A model generated the notes under the pieces. The model had not been told where the DNA came from, searched no databases, and worked only from the letters and a program-made list of their open reading frames with translations. 64,000 bases of DNA from Oharaeibacter diazotrophicus (GTDB lineage: Bacteria; Pseudomonadota; Alphaproteobacteria; Rhizobiales; Pleomorphomonadaceae), in contig NZ_SNXY01000010.1 in the NCBI RefSeq assembly GCF_004362745.1, positions 126,501 to 190,500 on the forward strand, written 5' to 3'. This document shows, one piece after another, positions 15,286 to 24,800 of the stretch. The number at the start of each line of letters is the position of its first letter. Positions within the stretch are counted from its first letter, which is position 1. A program made the translations under genes and the position numbers.

Positions 15286-16440
15286 TCAGTAGGCGTGGTC
15301 GGCGTCGCGGGCGACGGTGCGCTCGTCGACCTTGCCCCACAGCACCCGGTAGACCCAGGCGGTGTAGGCGACGACGATCGGCATCCCGACCAGGGCGACG
15401 ACGAGCATGTTGAACAGCGTCGCCCGGCTCGACGAGGCGTCGAACACGGTCAGGCTGGAGCGCGGATCCACCGACGACGGCAGGATCATCGGGAACATCG
15501 ACACCCCGACGGTGGCGACGATGCCGACCACCGAGAGCTTGGAGGCGAGGAAGGTCAGCCCCTCCCGCCGCGTCGACAGCCCGACATACGCCCCGATCGC
15601 GCCGAGGAAGCCGAGGGCGGGCACGGCCAGCAGCAGCGGATGGGCGGCGTAGTTGGCGAACCACGCCCCCGGCACCACCGCGACCTCCTTGGCGAGCGGG
15701 TTGGACGGCCCGTTCGGGTCGATCGCGGAGGTGATCGCGTAGCCATCGACGAACAGCCAGAGCGCCACCCCGCCGAGGGCGAACAGCACGATCGTGGCGA
15801 GCGCCGCGATGCGCCCGAGCGCACGCGCCCGCACGGCGACCGGGCCGTCGGCCTTGAGGCCGAGCCAGGCGCCGCCGTGCATGACCAGCATCGCCACCGA
15901 CACGAGGCCGGCGAGCAGGGCGAAGGGGTTGAGCAGGCCGAAGAAGCCGCCGTCGTAGGTGATCCGGAGATCGCCGTCGAGGCGGAACGGCACGCCCTGG
16001 AGCACGTTGCCGACCGCGACGCCGAAGATCAGCGCCGGCACGGCGCCGCCGACGAACAGCGCCCAATCCCAGCCCGCGCGCCAGCGTGCGTCCTCGCGCT
16101 TGGAGCGGTACTTGAACGCGACGGGCCTGACGATCAGCGCCGCCAGCACCACGAACATGGCGAGGTAGAAGCCGGAGAAGCTGACCGCGTAGAGCGGCGG
16201 CCACGCCGCGAAGATCGCGCCGCCGCCGAGGATCAGCCAGACTTGGTTGCCCTCCCAGACCGGGCCGACGGTGTTGATGGCGACGCGCCGTTCGAGGTCG
16301 GTCTTCGCCACGAAGGGCAGGAGGGCGCCGACGCCCATGTCGAAGCCGTCCGTCACGGCGAAGCCGATCAGGAGGATGCCGAGCAGCGCCCACCAGACGA
16401 GGCGCAGGATCTCGTAGTCGACGAGTTCGTTGAGGATCAT
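15286..16440 (-). CDS. cydB: Cytochrome bd ubiquinol oxidase subunit II
   Basis: A 384-residue integral membrane protein with about eight to nine helices, the normal size of CydB. It begins MILNELVDYEILRLVWW and has the typical GFAVTDGFDMGVGALLPF and NTVGPVWEGNQVWLI segments. With CydA it forms the quinol oxidase that reduces oxygen to water without proton pumping. Its start lies seven bases from the cydA stop. Cytochrome bd is known to be much less sensitive to sulfide than haem-copper oxidases, which fits its place downstream of sulfide:quinone reductase. Confidence 0.96.
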   Translation of the reverse strand: MILNELVDYEILRLVWWALLGILLIGFAVTDGFDMGVGALLPFVAKTDLERRVAINTVGPVWEGNQVWLILGGGAIFAAWPPLYAVSFSGFYLAMFVVLAALIVRPVAFKYRSKREDARWRAGWDWALFVGGAVPALIFGVAVGNVLQGVPFRLDGDLRITYDGGFFGLLNPFALLAGLVSVAMLVMHGGAWLGLKADGPVAVRARALGRIAALATIVLFALGGVALWLFVDGYAITSAIDPNGPSNPLAKEVAVVPGAWFANYAAHPLLLAVPALGFLGAIGAYVGLSTRREGLTFLASKLSVVGIVATVGVSMFPMILPSSVDPRSSLTVFDASSSRATLFNMLVVALVGMPIVVAYTAWVYRVLWGKVDERTVARDADHAY

Positions 16441-16446
16441 GACATG

Positions 16447-18030
16447 TCACTCCGCGGCGACGGGAACCGCACCGCGCGACGGGGCGGCCGGACGGTCGGT
16501 GCGCTCGGGCTCGTCGGATGGACCCTTGCGGACGTATTTCAGCATCAGGCCCATCTCGACCACGAACAGCGCGGTGTAGAGGGCGGTGAACAGCGCCAGC
16601 GTCAGCGCGACCTCGCCGATGCCGAGGTTGGACACCGCGACGGCGGTCGGCAGCAGGCCCTCGATCGCCCAGGGTTGGCGGCCGTGCTCGGCGACGAACC
16701 AGCCGAGTTCGGCCGCGATCCACGGCAGCGGGATCGACAGCACGGCGAGCCACAGCAGCCGGCGCGAGGCGTCGAGGCGGCGCCGCGAGGCGAGCACGAA
16801 GAACACCGCGGTGAGCGCGATGAAGTAGAAGCCGAGCCCGACCATCAGCCGGAACGACCAGAACAGCGGCGCGACCGACGGCACGGTGTCCCAGGCCGCC
16901 GCCGCGATCATCGCGTCGGTGGCCTGCCGGGGATCGTCGACGTAGCGCTTCAGGAGGTAGGCGTAGCCGAGCTGGTGGTCCTTGGCCGCGAAGGAGGCCC
17001 TGAGCGCGGCCTCGTCGGCCGCGCCGCCGGCCCGGATCCGCTGCAGCTCGTCATAGGCGACGACGCCCTCGCGGATGCGCCGTTCGGCGTCGGCGACGAG
17101 GTCGACGATCCCGGGGATCTCCTCGGTCAGCGACCGCGTCGCGATCAGGCCCATGACGTAGGGGATCCTGACGGCGTAGCGGTTCTCGCGCGCCGCCTCG
17201 TCCGGCAGGGCGAACAGGGTGAAGGCCGCCGGCGCCGGCTCGGTCTCCCACATGCCTTCCATCGCCGCGAGCTTCATGCGCTGGTGCGCGGTCGCGGAAT
17301 AGCCGCTCTCGTCGCCGAGCACGACGACGCTGAGCGCGGACAGCAGACCGAAGCTCGCGGCCACCGCCATCGAGCGCAGCGCCAGTTCGCGGTGGCGGCC
17401 CTGCAGCAGGTACCAGGCGGAGACGCCGAGCACGAACAGCGCCGCGGTGACGTAGCCGGCCGAGACGGTGTGCACGAACTTCGCCTGTGCCACCTCGTTG
17501 AAGATGACCTCGTAGAAGCTCGTCACCTCCATCCGCATGGTGTCGGGGTTGAAGGCGGAGCCGGCCGGGTTCTGCATCCAGCCGTTGGCGATCAGGATCC
17601 AGAGCGCCGAGAGATTCGAGCCGATCGCCACCAGCCAGGTGACGACGAGGTGACCGACCTTGGACAGCTTGTCCCAGCCGAAGAAGAACAGGCCGATGAA
17701 GGTGGCCTCGAGGAAGAAGGCCATCACGCCTTCGATCGCCAGCGGCGCGCCGAACACGTCGCCGACGTAGTGGCTGTAATAGCTCCAGTTCATGCCGAAC
17801 TGGAACTCCATGGTGATGCCGGTGGCGACGCCGAGGGCGAAGTTGATGCCGAACAGCGTGCCCCAGAATTTCGTCATGCGCCGCCAGATCTCGCGGCCGG
17901 TCATGACGTAAACGGTTTCCATGATGCCGAGCAGGACCGAGAGCCCGAGCGTCAGGGGGACGAAGAGGAAGTGATACATGGCCGTCGCGGCGAACTGCAG
18001 CCGCGAGAGGGCGACGACGTCCAGTTCCAT
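16447..18030 (-). CDS. cydA: Cytochrome bd ubiquinol oxidase subunit I
   Basis: A 527-residue membrane subunit carrying haems b558, b595 and d. His20 (in MYHF), Glu100, Glu108 and His187 (KFVHTVSAG) align with the E. coli His19, Glu99, Glu107 and His186; a Met in FRLMVGLG is the likely second b558 ligand. The GRQPW motif is present. The long periplasmic stretch around residues 255-385 indicates the long Q-loop type. The tail after the last helix is Pro/Arg/Glu-rich. It is followed by cydB and cydX and preceded by a DUF2946 gene and sqr, all on the same strand, probably a single operon that gives a sulfide-tolerant route from quinol to oxygen. Confidence 0.97.
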   Translation of the reverse strand: MELDVVALSRLQFAATAMYHFLFVPLTLGLSVLLGIMETVYVMTGREIWRRMTKFWGTLFGINFALGVATGITMEFQFGMNWSYYSHYVGDVFGAPLAIEGVMAFFLEATFIGLFFFGWDKLSKVGHLVVTWLVAIGSNLSALWILIANGWMQNPAGSAFNPDTMRMEVTSFYEVIFNEVAQAKFVHTVSAGYVTAALFVLGVSAWYLLQGRHRELALRSMAVAASFGLLSALSVVVLGDESGYSATAHQRMKLAAMEGMWETEPAPAAFTLFALPDEAARENRYAVRIPYVMGLIATRSLTEEIPGIVDLVADAERRIREGVVAYDELQRIRAGGAADEAALRASFAAKDHQLGYAYLLKRYVDDPRQATDAMIAAAAWDTVPSVAPLFWSFRLMVGLGFYFIALTAVFFVLASRRRLDASRRLLWLAVLSIPLPWIAAELGWFVAEHGRQPWAIEGLLPTAVAVSNLGIGEVALTLALFTALYTALFVVEMGLMLKYVRKGPSDEPERTDRPAAPSRGAVPVAAE

Positions 18031-18214
18031 GGGTGAGATCCCGGATGGGGACGCGGCGGCGCGCGGCGGCGCGAGGGAGCGCCGTCGGCGGGGCCGCGTT
18101 CGGGGAGCGGGGACGGCCGGGCGGCCGTCGCGGCGATGCGCGCCGGGTGCGACGGCGGCGGGTGGCCGCGGTCGAACCGGGGGCGGGGCCGCGCGGGAAG
18201 GGCGCGGCGGGGCG

Positions 18215-18625
18215 TCAGGCCGCGGCGGTCGGTGGTCCGCGCACCCGCACCGAGGCGACAGCGGCGGTGGCGTGCCGCGGCGCGGGCGCCGCGGCGAAGG
18301 CGAGATCGGTGCCGAGGGCGTTGCGAAGGCCGACCCCGTCGGCCGCGCCGGCGACGGCGTCGCCCTGCATCAGCGGCAGGCAGAACACGCAGTGGATCGC
18401 GCCGTCGTGGAACCCGCCGACCGGCGGGGCGGACGGCACGGTGCCGCCCGTCGACGTGCAGATCACGAAGGGATCGAAGGCGGCCGCCGCCGCGGCCGGG
18501 CGGTCGGCGAACAGGAGCCCGAGCACGACGTTGAGCGTGACCGCGAGCATGCCGAGCACGGCCGTCCACTCGCGGCGCAGACGGCCGCGTTCGGGGCTGG
18601 TCGACGTGTCGTAGGCGACGCGCAT
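18215..18625 (-). CDS. DUF2946-like Cys-containing membrane-anchored protein
   Basis: A 136-residue protein starting at ATG 18625. An Arg-rich N-terminus precedes one hydrophobic segment (WTAVLGMLAVTLNVVLGLLF, residues about 20-40). Then come VICTSTGG and HCVFCLPL, the Cys pattern of DUF2946, whose members are small exported proteins often found near copper or haem enzymes. The C-terminal 60 residues are low-complexity Ala/Pro/Arg. Sandwiched between sqr and cydA on the same strand, it may be a metal- or haem-handling accessory of the bd oxidase, but no function is proven. Confidence 0.72.
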   Translation of the reverse strand: MRVAYDTSTSPERGRLRREWTAVLGMLAVTLNVVLGLLFADRPAAAAAAFDPFVICTSTGGTVPSAPPVGGFHDGAIHCVFCLPLMQGDAVAGAADGVGLRNALGTDLAFAAAPAPRHATAAVASVRVRGPPTAAA

Positions 18626-18753
18626 GGCGGTTCCTCGGCCGCGAGGGGCCGGTCGGCGCGGGTAACCGCGCGCCGACCATTGGTAGAGGCGGACACCTGC
18701 GCCCGCCATCCGCAGTTCCGCGGAAGGCCGCGGCTCGGGCGGTCGGACGTCGG

Positions 18754-20046
18754 TCAGAGGTGCTCCTCGACCTTGATCGCCTTCAGCTTGTCGATGCCGA
18801 GGGCCTGGAGGGCGAGGCGCTCGTAGAAGGGTTCGGACTTGCCGATCCGGATCTTGCGCAGGAAGTACTTCTCGAAGCCGATCTTGGCCGCGTGCACCCA
18901 GAGGCCCGACGAAGACCAGTTGACGTTGCGCGGCGGGATCTGCGGCTGGGCGACGAAGGCGACGCCGCCGTCGCCGAAGTCGGCGAGGCAGACCGCGTTC
19001 CAGGTCGCTTCCGCGTCCGGCTCCTTGCCGGCGACGAGCCGGGCGACGTTGTGCGCGGTCGCCGTGACCATGGACTCGATCATGAAGCCGGTCTTCGGCA
19101 CGCCCACCGGCACCGGCGTCTTGCCGACCGGCGGGATGGCGACGCAGACGCCGACCGAGAAGACGTTGCGGAAGGTCGGGTTGCGCTGGTGCTTGTCGGC
19201 GAGGACGAAGCCGCGCGGGTTGACGAGCCCCTCGACGCCGCGCACCGCGGGCACGCCGCGGAAGGCCGGCAGCATCATCGAGAAGGCGAAGGGCAGCTCG
19301 TGAGTCGCCTTGACCGAGCCGTCCTCGGCGTGCTCGGCGACGACCATGCGCCCGGCCTCGACCTTCTCGACCTTGGCGTTGCAGATCCACTTGACGTGGT
19401 GCTGGCGCATCTCGGCCTCGAGCAGGCCCTTGGTGTCGCCGACGCCGTCGAGGCCGAGGTGGCCGACGTAGGGCTCGGCGGTGACGAAGGTCATCGGCAC
19501 GCGGTCGCGCACGCGGGCGTCGCGCAGCGCCTTGTCGAGCACGAAGGTGAACTCGTAGGCCGGGCCGTAACAGGACGCGCCCTGGGCGGCACCGACGATC
19601 ACCGGGCCGGGGTTCTTCACGAGCTCGCGGAAGGCGTCGCGCGCTGCCAGCGCGTGGTCGACGTGGCAGATCGACTGGGTGTGGCCGTCCGGGCCGAAGC
19701 CCTCGATCTCGTCGAAGGCGAGGTCGGGGCCGGTCGCGATCACCAGGTAGTCGTAGGCGACGCTGCCGCCGCCGACGAGTTCGACGCGGTTCTCGGCGGG
19801 AACCACGCGCGCTGCGCCCTCGGTGTGGAGTTGGATGCCGCGGTCGGCGAACACCGGCGCGAGGTCGACCTCGATCGCCTCGCGTTCGCGCCAGCCGACC
19901 GCCACCCACGGGTTCGACGGCACGAAGGAATAGGTCGAGCCCTTGTTGACGACCACGATCTCGTGCCCCTTGCCGAGCACGTCCCTCAGTTCGTAGGCCA
20001 TGATGACGCCGCCCAATCCGGCGCCGACGACAACCACCCGTGCCAT
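18754..20046 (-). CDS. sqr: Sulfide:quinone oxidoreductase
   Basis: A 430-residue flavoprotein that oxidises sulfide and passes electrons to the quinone pool at the inner membrane. The FAD-binding start is VVVGAGLGGVIMAYEL (residues 4-19). Three family cysteines are present: Cys127 (SICHVDHA), Cys159 (QGASCYGPAYEF) and Cys301 (SVGVCVAIPP). The C-terminal part (residues 390-430, Phe/Lys/Leu-rich) fits the amphipathic membrane anchor. ATG 20046 (MARVVVVGAG) has GGAGGAGA upstream; an in-frame start further out would add about 30 unrelated residues. It is divergent from a rhodanese across the palindrome at 20141-20156 and heads the run to cydABX. A flavocytochrome-c-like or NDH-like activity is less likely given the cysteines. 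Confidence 0.92.
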   Translation of the reverse strand: MARVVVVGAGLGGVIMAYELRDVLGKGHEIVVVNKGSTYSFVPSNPWVAVGWREREAIEVDLAPVFADRGIQLHTEGAARVVPAENRVELVGGGSVAYDYLVIATGPDLAFDEIEGFGPDGHTQSICHVDHALAARDAFRELVKNPGPVIVGAAQGASCYGPAYEFTFVLDKALRDARVRDRVPMTFVTAEPYVGHLGLDGVGDTKGLLEAEMRQHHVKWICNAKVEKVEAGRMVVAEHAEDGSVKATHELPFAFSMMLPAFRGVPAVRGVEGLVNPRGFVLADKHQRNPTFRNVFSVGVCVAIPPVGKTPVPVGVPKTGFMIESMVTATAHNVARLVAGKEPDAEATWNAVCLADFGDGGVAFVAQPQIPPRNVNWSSSGLWVHAAKIGFEKYFLRKIRIGKSEPFYERLALQALGIDKLKAIKVEEHL

Positions 20047-20140
20047 GTCCGTCTCCTCCCGGCAGGTCCCCGCGTCCTCCCGGTCGGCGGGGATGTTCAC
20101 GTCGCCGATGGCCGAGGCCCTTGCGGCGTCGTTCATGACA

Positions 20141-20156
20141 GTATATTAGAAGATAC
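20141..20156. promoter_or_regulatory. Palindromic operator between sqr and rhodanese genes
   Basis: GTAT-N8-ATAC with the spacer ATTAGAAG, in an AT-rich island between divergent genes. Flanks read CAG before and GAA after, the same as the site at 20654-20669. Probable target of the SqrR-like repressor. Confidence 0.65.
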
Positions 20157-20184
20157 GAACACACAAACGGAAAAGAGGCGCCGC

Positions 20185-20523
20185 ATGTTCGGTTTCGGGA
20201 CGAGGACCACCGTGAAGACGCTGTCGCCGCCCGAGGTGCGCGATCTCCTCGATCGCGGCGCGATCACCCTGGTCGACGTCCGCGAGGCCGGCGAATGGGC
20301 GTCGGGGCGGATCCCGGGGGCGATCCACGCCCCGCTGTCGCGGCTGCGCGAACTCGCGCCCGGCATCCCGACGGACAAGCCGGTGGTGTTCTATTGCCTG
20401 TCCGGCGGGCGCTCGGCCCAGGCGATCGCCGCCTGCGCGGCCGGTGGCCTTTCGCGCTACGACACCCACATGGCCGGCGGCATCTCGTCCTGGCGCGCCC
20501 ACGGCCTGCCCCTGACGCGCTGA
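20185..20523 (+). CDS. Single-domain rhodanese (sulfurtransferase)
   Basis: A 112-residue cytosolic rhodanese. The active-site loop CLSGGRS has the catalytic Cys71 at the position that carries the persulfide, and the fold markers LVDVREAGEWASGRIPGAIHAP are intact. ATG 20185 follows AAGAGGCG. It is divergent from sqr and shares the palindrome at 20141-20156. It should move sulfane sulfur from the SQR product (persulfide or polysulfide) to acceptors such as glutathione, thioredoxin or sulfite. A hairpin lies beyond its stop. Confidence 0.93.
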   Translation: MFGFGTRTTVKTLSPPEVRDLLDRGAITLVDVREAGEWASGRIPGAIHAPLSRLRELAPGIPTDKPVVFYCLSGGRSAQAIAACAAGGLSRYDTHMAGGISSWRAHGLPLTR

Positions 20524-20575
20524 CGCCCGACGGCGATCGACCCTTCCGCCCGCCCCCTCGAGGCGGAGGCGGCGA

Positions 20576-20616
20576 CCCGGATGCGGTGCCGGACTTCCGA
20601 CGGCACCGCATCCGGG
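20576..20616 (+). terminator. Hairpin after rhodanese gene
   Basis: A perfect 16-base-pair inverted repeat (20576-20591 with 20601-20616) with a nine-base loop, about 50 bases after the rhodanese stop. No T-run follows, so it may be a weak terminator or an mRNA 3' stabiliser. Confidence 0.55.
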
Positions 20617-20649
20617 GCACCACCGAGAGGGGTTGCGACCGCCGAATAA

Positions 20650-20669
20650 TTCAGTATCTACTGAAATAC
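20650..20669. promoter_or_regulatory. Palindromic operator before DUF2892/RND/cydDC operon
   Basis: GTAT-N8-ATAC at 20654-20669, overlapping a second perfect repeat TTCAGTA-TC-TACTGAA at 20650-20665. Over 22 aligned bases it matches the sqr/rhodanese site at 15 positions, including CAGTAT on the left and ATACGAA on the right. It is 20-40 bases before the start of the next gene. Confidence 0.65.
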
Positions 20670-20688
20670 GAAAATAGGAGTCTCCGCC

Positions 20689-20889
20689 ATGACCCTCGAC
20701 CGCAGCGTCCTCGCCTTCGCCGGAGCCATGGTGCTCCTCTCGGTGGTGCTGACCGTGCTCGTGCATCCGTATTTCATCTGGTTCACGGTCTTCGTCGGCG
20801 TCAACATGATCCAGTCCGCGTTCACCGGCTTCTGCCCGGCCGCCATGATCTTCAAGGCGCTCGGCGTGAAGCCCGGCACCGCCTTCTGA
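20689..20889 (+). CDS. DUF2892 (YgaP-like) membrane protein
   Basis: A 66-residue protein with two hydrophobic segments (residues about 8-26 and 30-48). The family motif [15 protein letters not shown] is present with a single cysteine. It starts [21 protein letters not shown] 20689 follows ATAGGAG. It is the second DUF2892 gene in this locus and the first gene of an apparent operon leading to an RND pump and cydDC. A palindrome related to the sqr site precedes it, so it should be sulfide-responsive. Confidence 0.88.
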   Translation: MTLDRSVLAFAGAMVLLSVVLTVLVHPYFIWFTVFVGVNMIQSAFTGFCPAAMIFKALGVKPGTAF

Positions 20890-20902
20890 CCCGGAGCCGA
20901 CG

Positions 20903-21856
20903 ATGCGCCTTCCGCTCGCCGTCCTCACCCTGGCGCTCCTCGCCGGCCCGGTCTCGGCCGGATCCGTCGTGGTGCGGCCGACCGCCGTCCCGGAGTGGAA
21001 GGCCGTCTACGGCCGCGTCGAGGCCCGCGACACCATCCCCGCCCGCGCCCGGATCGGCGGCACCCTGGTCGAACTCCTCGTCTCCGAGGGCGACCGGGTC
21101 GCCGCCGGCCAGCGCATCGCCACCGTGCGCGACGACAAGATCGCGTTCCAGGTCTCGGCCCTCGACGCCCAGCTGAAGGCGCTCGGCGCCCAGCTGAAGA
21201 ACGCCGAATCCGACCTCGCGCGCGCCCAGGCTCTGGTCGACAAGGGTGTCGCCACCGCCCAGCGGCTCGACCAGCTCCGCACCCAGGCCGACGTCTACCG
21301 CAACCAGATCGCCTCCACCGAGGCGCAGCGCCAAGTCGTGGTGCAGCAGGGCGACGAGGGCGCCGTCCTCGCCCCCGCCGCCGGCCTCGTGCTGACGGTG
21401 CCGGTCACCCGCGGCGCCGTGCTGATGCCCGGCGAGACGGTGGCGACGGTCGCCGGCGGCGGCTTCTTCCTGCGCCTCGCCATTCCCGAGCGCCACGCGG
21501 CGCTGCTGAGGGAGGGCGCCGCCCTCGACGTCGAGACCGGCACCGGCACGGCCGCCGGCCGGCTCGCCAAGGTCTACCCGCAGATCGAGAACGGCCGCGT
21601 CGTCGCCGACGTCGAGGTGGGCGACCTGCCGACCGCCTTCGTCGACGCCCGCCTGCTGGTGCGCGTCCCGATCGGCGAGCGCGCCGCCCTGACGATCCCG
21701 GCGGCCGCGGTCGTGAGCCGCGCCGGCCTCGACTTCGTCAAGGTGCGCGCCGGCTCCGGCGAGAGCGAGCGCACCGTCGTGGTCGGCGAGCGCCACGGCG
21801 ACGCGGTCGAGGTGCTGACCGGCCTCGCGGCCGGAGACGAGGTGATCACGCCATGA
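20903..21856 (+). CDS. RND efflux pump periplasmic adaptor (membrane fusion protein)
   Basis: A 317-residue adaptor, short for the HlyD/AcrA family. A signal peptide (MRLPLAVLTLALLAGPVSA) is followed by a biotinyl-lipoyl half (GGTLVELLVSEGDRVAAGQRIATV), an alpha-hairpin (about residues 85-140, with ALDAQLKALGAQLKNAESDLARAQALV), the second lipoyl half (APAAGLVLTVPVTRGAVLMPGETVATV) and beta-barrel/proximal domains. No lipobox Cys, so it is probably soluble or held by the pump. Its stop overlaps the RND permease start (ATGA). It links the inner-membrane pump to an outer-membrane channel encoded elsewhere. Confidence 0.9.
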   Translation: MRLPLAVLTLALLAGPVSAGSVVVRPTAVPEWKAVYGRVEARDTIPARARIGGTLVELLVSEGDRVAAGQRIATVRDDKIAFQVSALDAQLKALGAQLKNAESDLARAQALVDKGVATAQRLDQLRTQADVYRNQIASTEAQRQVVVQQGDEGAVLAPAAGLVLTVPVTRGAVLMPGETVATVAGGGFFLRLAIPERHAALLREGAALDVETGTGTAAGRLAKVYPQIENGRVVADVEVGDLPTAFVDARLLVRVPIGERAALTIPAAAVVSRAGLDFVKVRAGSGESERTVVVGERHGDAVEVLTGLAAGDEVITP

Positions 21857-24800
21857 AGCTCGGCATCGCCGGCGGTCTGACGCGGGCCTTCATCGGGTCG
21901 GCGCTGACGCCCCTGTTCCTGCTCGCCGCGCTCGCCATGGGCCTCGTCGCCCTGGTGACGCTGCCGCGCGAGGAGGAACCGCAGATCTCGGTGCCGATGG
22001 TGGACATCCACGTCCGCGCCCCCGGCCTTCGTGCCGAGGACGCGGTCAAGCTCGTCACCGAGCCGCTCGAGACGATCGTCAAGGCGATCGACGGCGTCGA
22101 GCACGTCTATTCGCAGACCCGCGACGACGCGGTCATGGTCACGGCCCGCTTCCTGGTCGGCACCTCCGCCGACGCCGCGGTGCTGCGCGTCCACGACAAG
22201 CTCGCCGCCAACATGGACCGCATCCCGGTCGGCATCCCCGAGCCGACGGTGGTCGGCCGCGGCATCGACGACGTCGCCATCGTCTCGCTCACCCTGTCGC
22301 CGAAGCCCGGCGCCGCCGCGGCGGTCGGCGCCGCCGACCTCACCCGGATCGCCCGGGAACTGCGCGCCGAGGTCGCCAAGGTCGAGAACGTCGGCCTGAC
22401 CTATCTCGTCGGCGAAACCGGCGACGCCATCCGCATCGCCCCCGATCCGGATCGCCTCGCGCTCTACGGCGTCACGCTGCAGCAGCTCTCGGCCAAGGTC
22501 GGCGCCGCCAACCGCGCCTTCTCCACCGGCCTCGTCCGCGACGGCGGCGGCGAGATCGAGGTCGTCGCCGGCGAGACGCTGAAGACCCCCGCCGACATCG
22601 GCGACCTCCTGATCACCAGCCGCGACGGCCGGCCGGTCTACGTCCGCGACGTCGCGGACGTCGCCTTCGTCACCGACACCGCCGACCTCCACGTCGCCAC
22701 CGTCGTCCGCGGCGCCGACGGCGCGCCGGTGCGCGTGCCCGCGGTGACGCTGGCGATCGCCAAGCGTGCCGGCGCCAACGCCGTCACCGTCGCCGAGGAC
22801 GTGCTCGCGCGCGTCGAGGCCCTGCACGGCCGCCTGATCCCGGAGGACGTCGCGGTCGAGGTGACGCGCGACTACGGTGAGACCGCGAACGAGAAGGCCA
22901 ACGAGCTCTTGTTCCACCTCGGTCTCGCGACGCTCTCGATCATCGCGCTGGTCTGGGTCGCGATCGGCCGGCGCGAGGCGCTGGTGGTGGCGATCGTGAT
23001 CCCGGTCACGATCCTGCTGACGCTGTTCGCCGCCAACCTGATGGGCTACACGCTCAACCGCGTCTCGCTGTTCGCGCTGATCTTCTCGATCGGCATCCTG
23101 GTCGACGACGCCATCGTCGTGATCGAGAACATCGCCCGCCACTGGGGCATGGCCGACGGCCGTTCGCGCCGCGACGCCGCGGTCGAGGCCGTCGCCGAAG
23201 TCGGCAACCCCACCATCGTCGCCACGCTCACCGTGGTCGCGGCGCTGCTGCCGATGCTGTTCGTGTCGGGGATGATGGGCCCCTACATGAGCCCGATCCC
23301 GTCCAACGCCTCGGCGGCGATGATCTTCTCCTTCTTCGTCGCGGTGATCGTGACGCCGTGGCTGATGCTGAAGGTCGCCGGCAGGGCGCCGCTCCACGGC
23401 GACCACGACGGCCACGCCCACGGCGGCGTGCTCGGACGGGCCTATGCCGCGGTGGCGCGGCCGGTGCTGTCGTCGAAGGCGGCGAGCTGGGCGTTCCTGC
23501 TCGCGGTCGGCGTCGCCACCCTCGGCTCGCTCGGCCTGTTCTACACCCGCGACGTCACGGTCAAGCTGCTGCCCTTCGACAACAAGTCGGAGCTCGCCGT
23601 GGTGATCGACCTGCCCGAGGGCTCCTCGGTCGAGGCCACCGACGCGGTCGCGCAGGCCGTCGCCGCGGTCGCGCTCGCCATGCCCGAGGTGGTTTCGGTC
23701 CAGACCCACGCCGGCACCGCCGCGCCCTTCAACTTCAACGGCCTCGTCCGGCATTCCTACTTGCGCGCCGAGCCGCAACTCGGCGACGTCCAGCTCAACC
23801 TGACCCCGAAGGGCGCGCGCGAGCGCTCCAGCCACGCCGTCGCGCTCGACCTGCGCCGGGCGATCGCCGCGGTGCCGGTGCCGGCGGGGACGTCGCTGAA
23901 GGTGGTCGAGCCGCCGCCCGGTCCGCCGGTGATGGCGACCCTGCTCGCCGAGATCTACGGTCCCGACGCCGAGACGAGGCGCCGCACCGCCGAGAAGGTC
24001 GAGGCCGCCTTCCGCGCCGTGCCCTTCGTGGTCGACGTCGACAATTCCTTCGGCACCCCCGCCGAGCGGATCCGCGCCACCATCTCCACCGACGACCTCG
24101 AATTCTTCCACGTCGAGGAGAGCGACGTCTTCGACACGCTGTCGATCCTGAACGGCGCGTCCACGGTCGGCTATTCCCACCGCGGCGGCGGCCGGGCGGC
24201 GATCCCGATCGTGCTGGAGCGGCCGAAGGGCGAGAAGGTGCTCGACGAGAAGGCGCTGACGACGCCGATCCCGGCCAACGTGCTGCCGGGTGACCGCGGC
24301 GTGGTCGAGCTCGGCGACGTCGTCCGGCTCCGCCGCGAGACCGCGTCCTTCCCGATCTTCCGCCACAACGGCCGCTTCGCCGAGATGGTCACCGCCGAAC
24401 TCGCCGGCGCCTACGAGGCGCCGCTCTACGGCATGCTCGCCGTCTCCGAGGCGCTGGACGCCGAGGATTGGACCGGCCTCGAGAAGCCCGCGATCGCGCT
24501 CCACGGCCAGCCCGCCGACGAGACCCGGCCGACCCTGCTCTGGGACGGCGAGTGGGAGGTCACCTGGGTGACCTTCCGCGACATGGGCGCCGCCTTCGGC
24601 GTCGCCATGCTCGGCATCTACATCCTGGTGGTCGCCCAGTTCGGCTCGTTCAAGCTGCCGCTCGTCATCCTGACGCCGATCCCGCTCACCTTCATCGGCA
24701 TCCTCGGCGGCCATTTCCTGTTCCACGCGCCGTTCACCGCGACGTCGATGATCGGCTTCATCGCGCTCGCCGGCATCATCGTGCGCAACTCGATCCTGCT

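Noticed and set aside
15295-18036. A 913-codon open frame opposite cydB and cydA
   Set aside because: Composition rich in Arg, Glu, Gly and His with no domain; a mirror frame of strongly biased coding DNA.
18215-20164. Reading the DUF2946 region and sqr as one long reverse protein
   Set aside because: The upstream part is out of frame with the SQR protein and is low complexity; only the last 136 codons look real.
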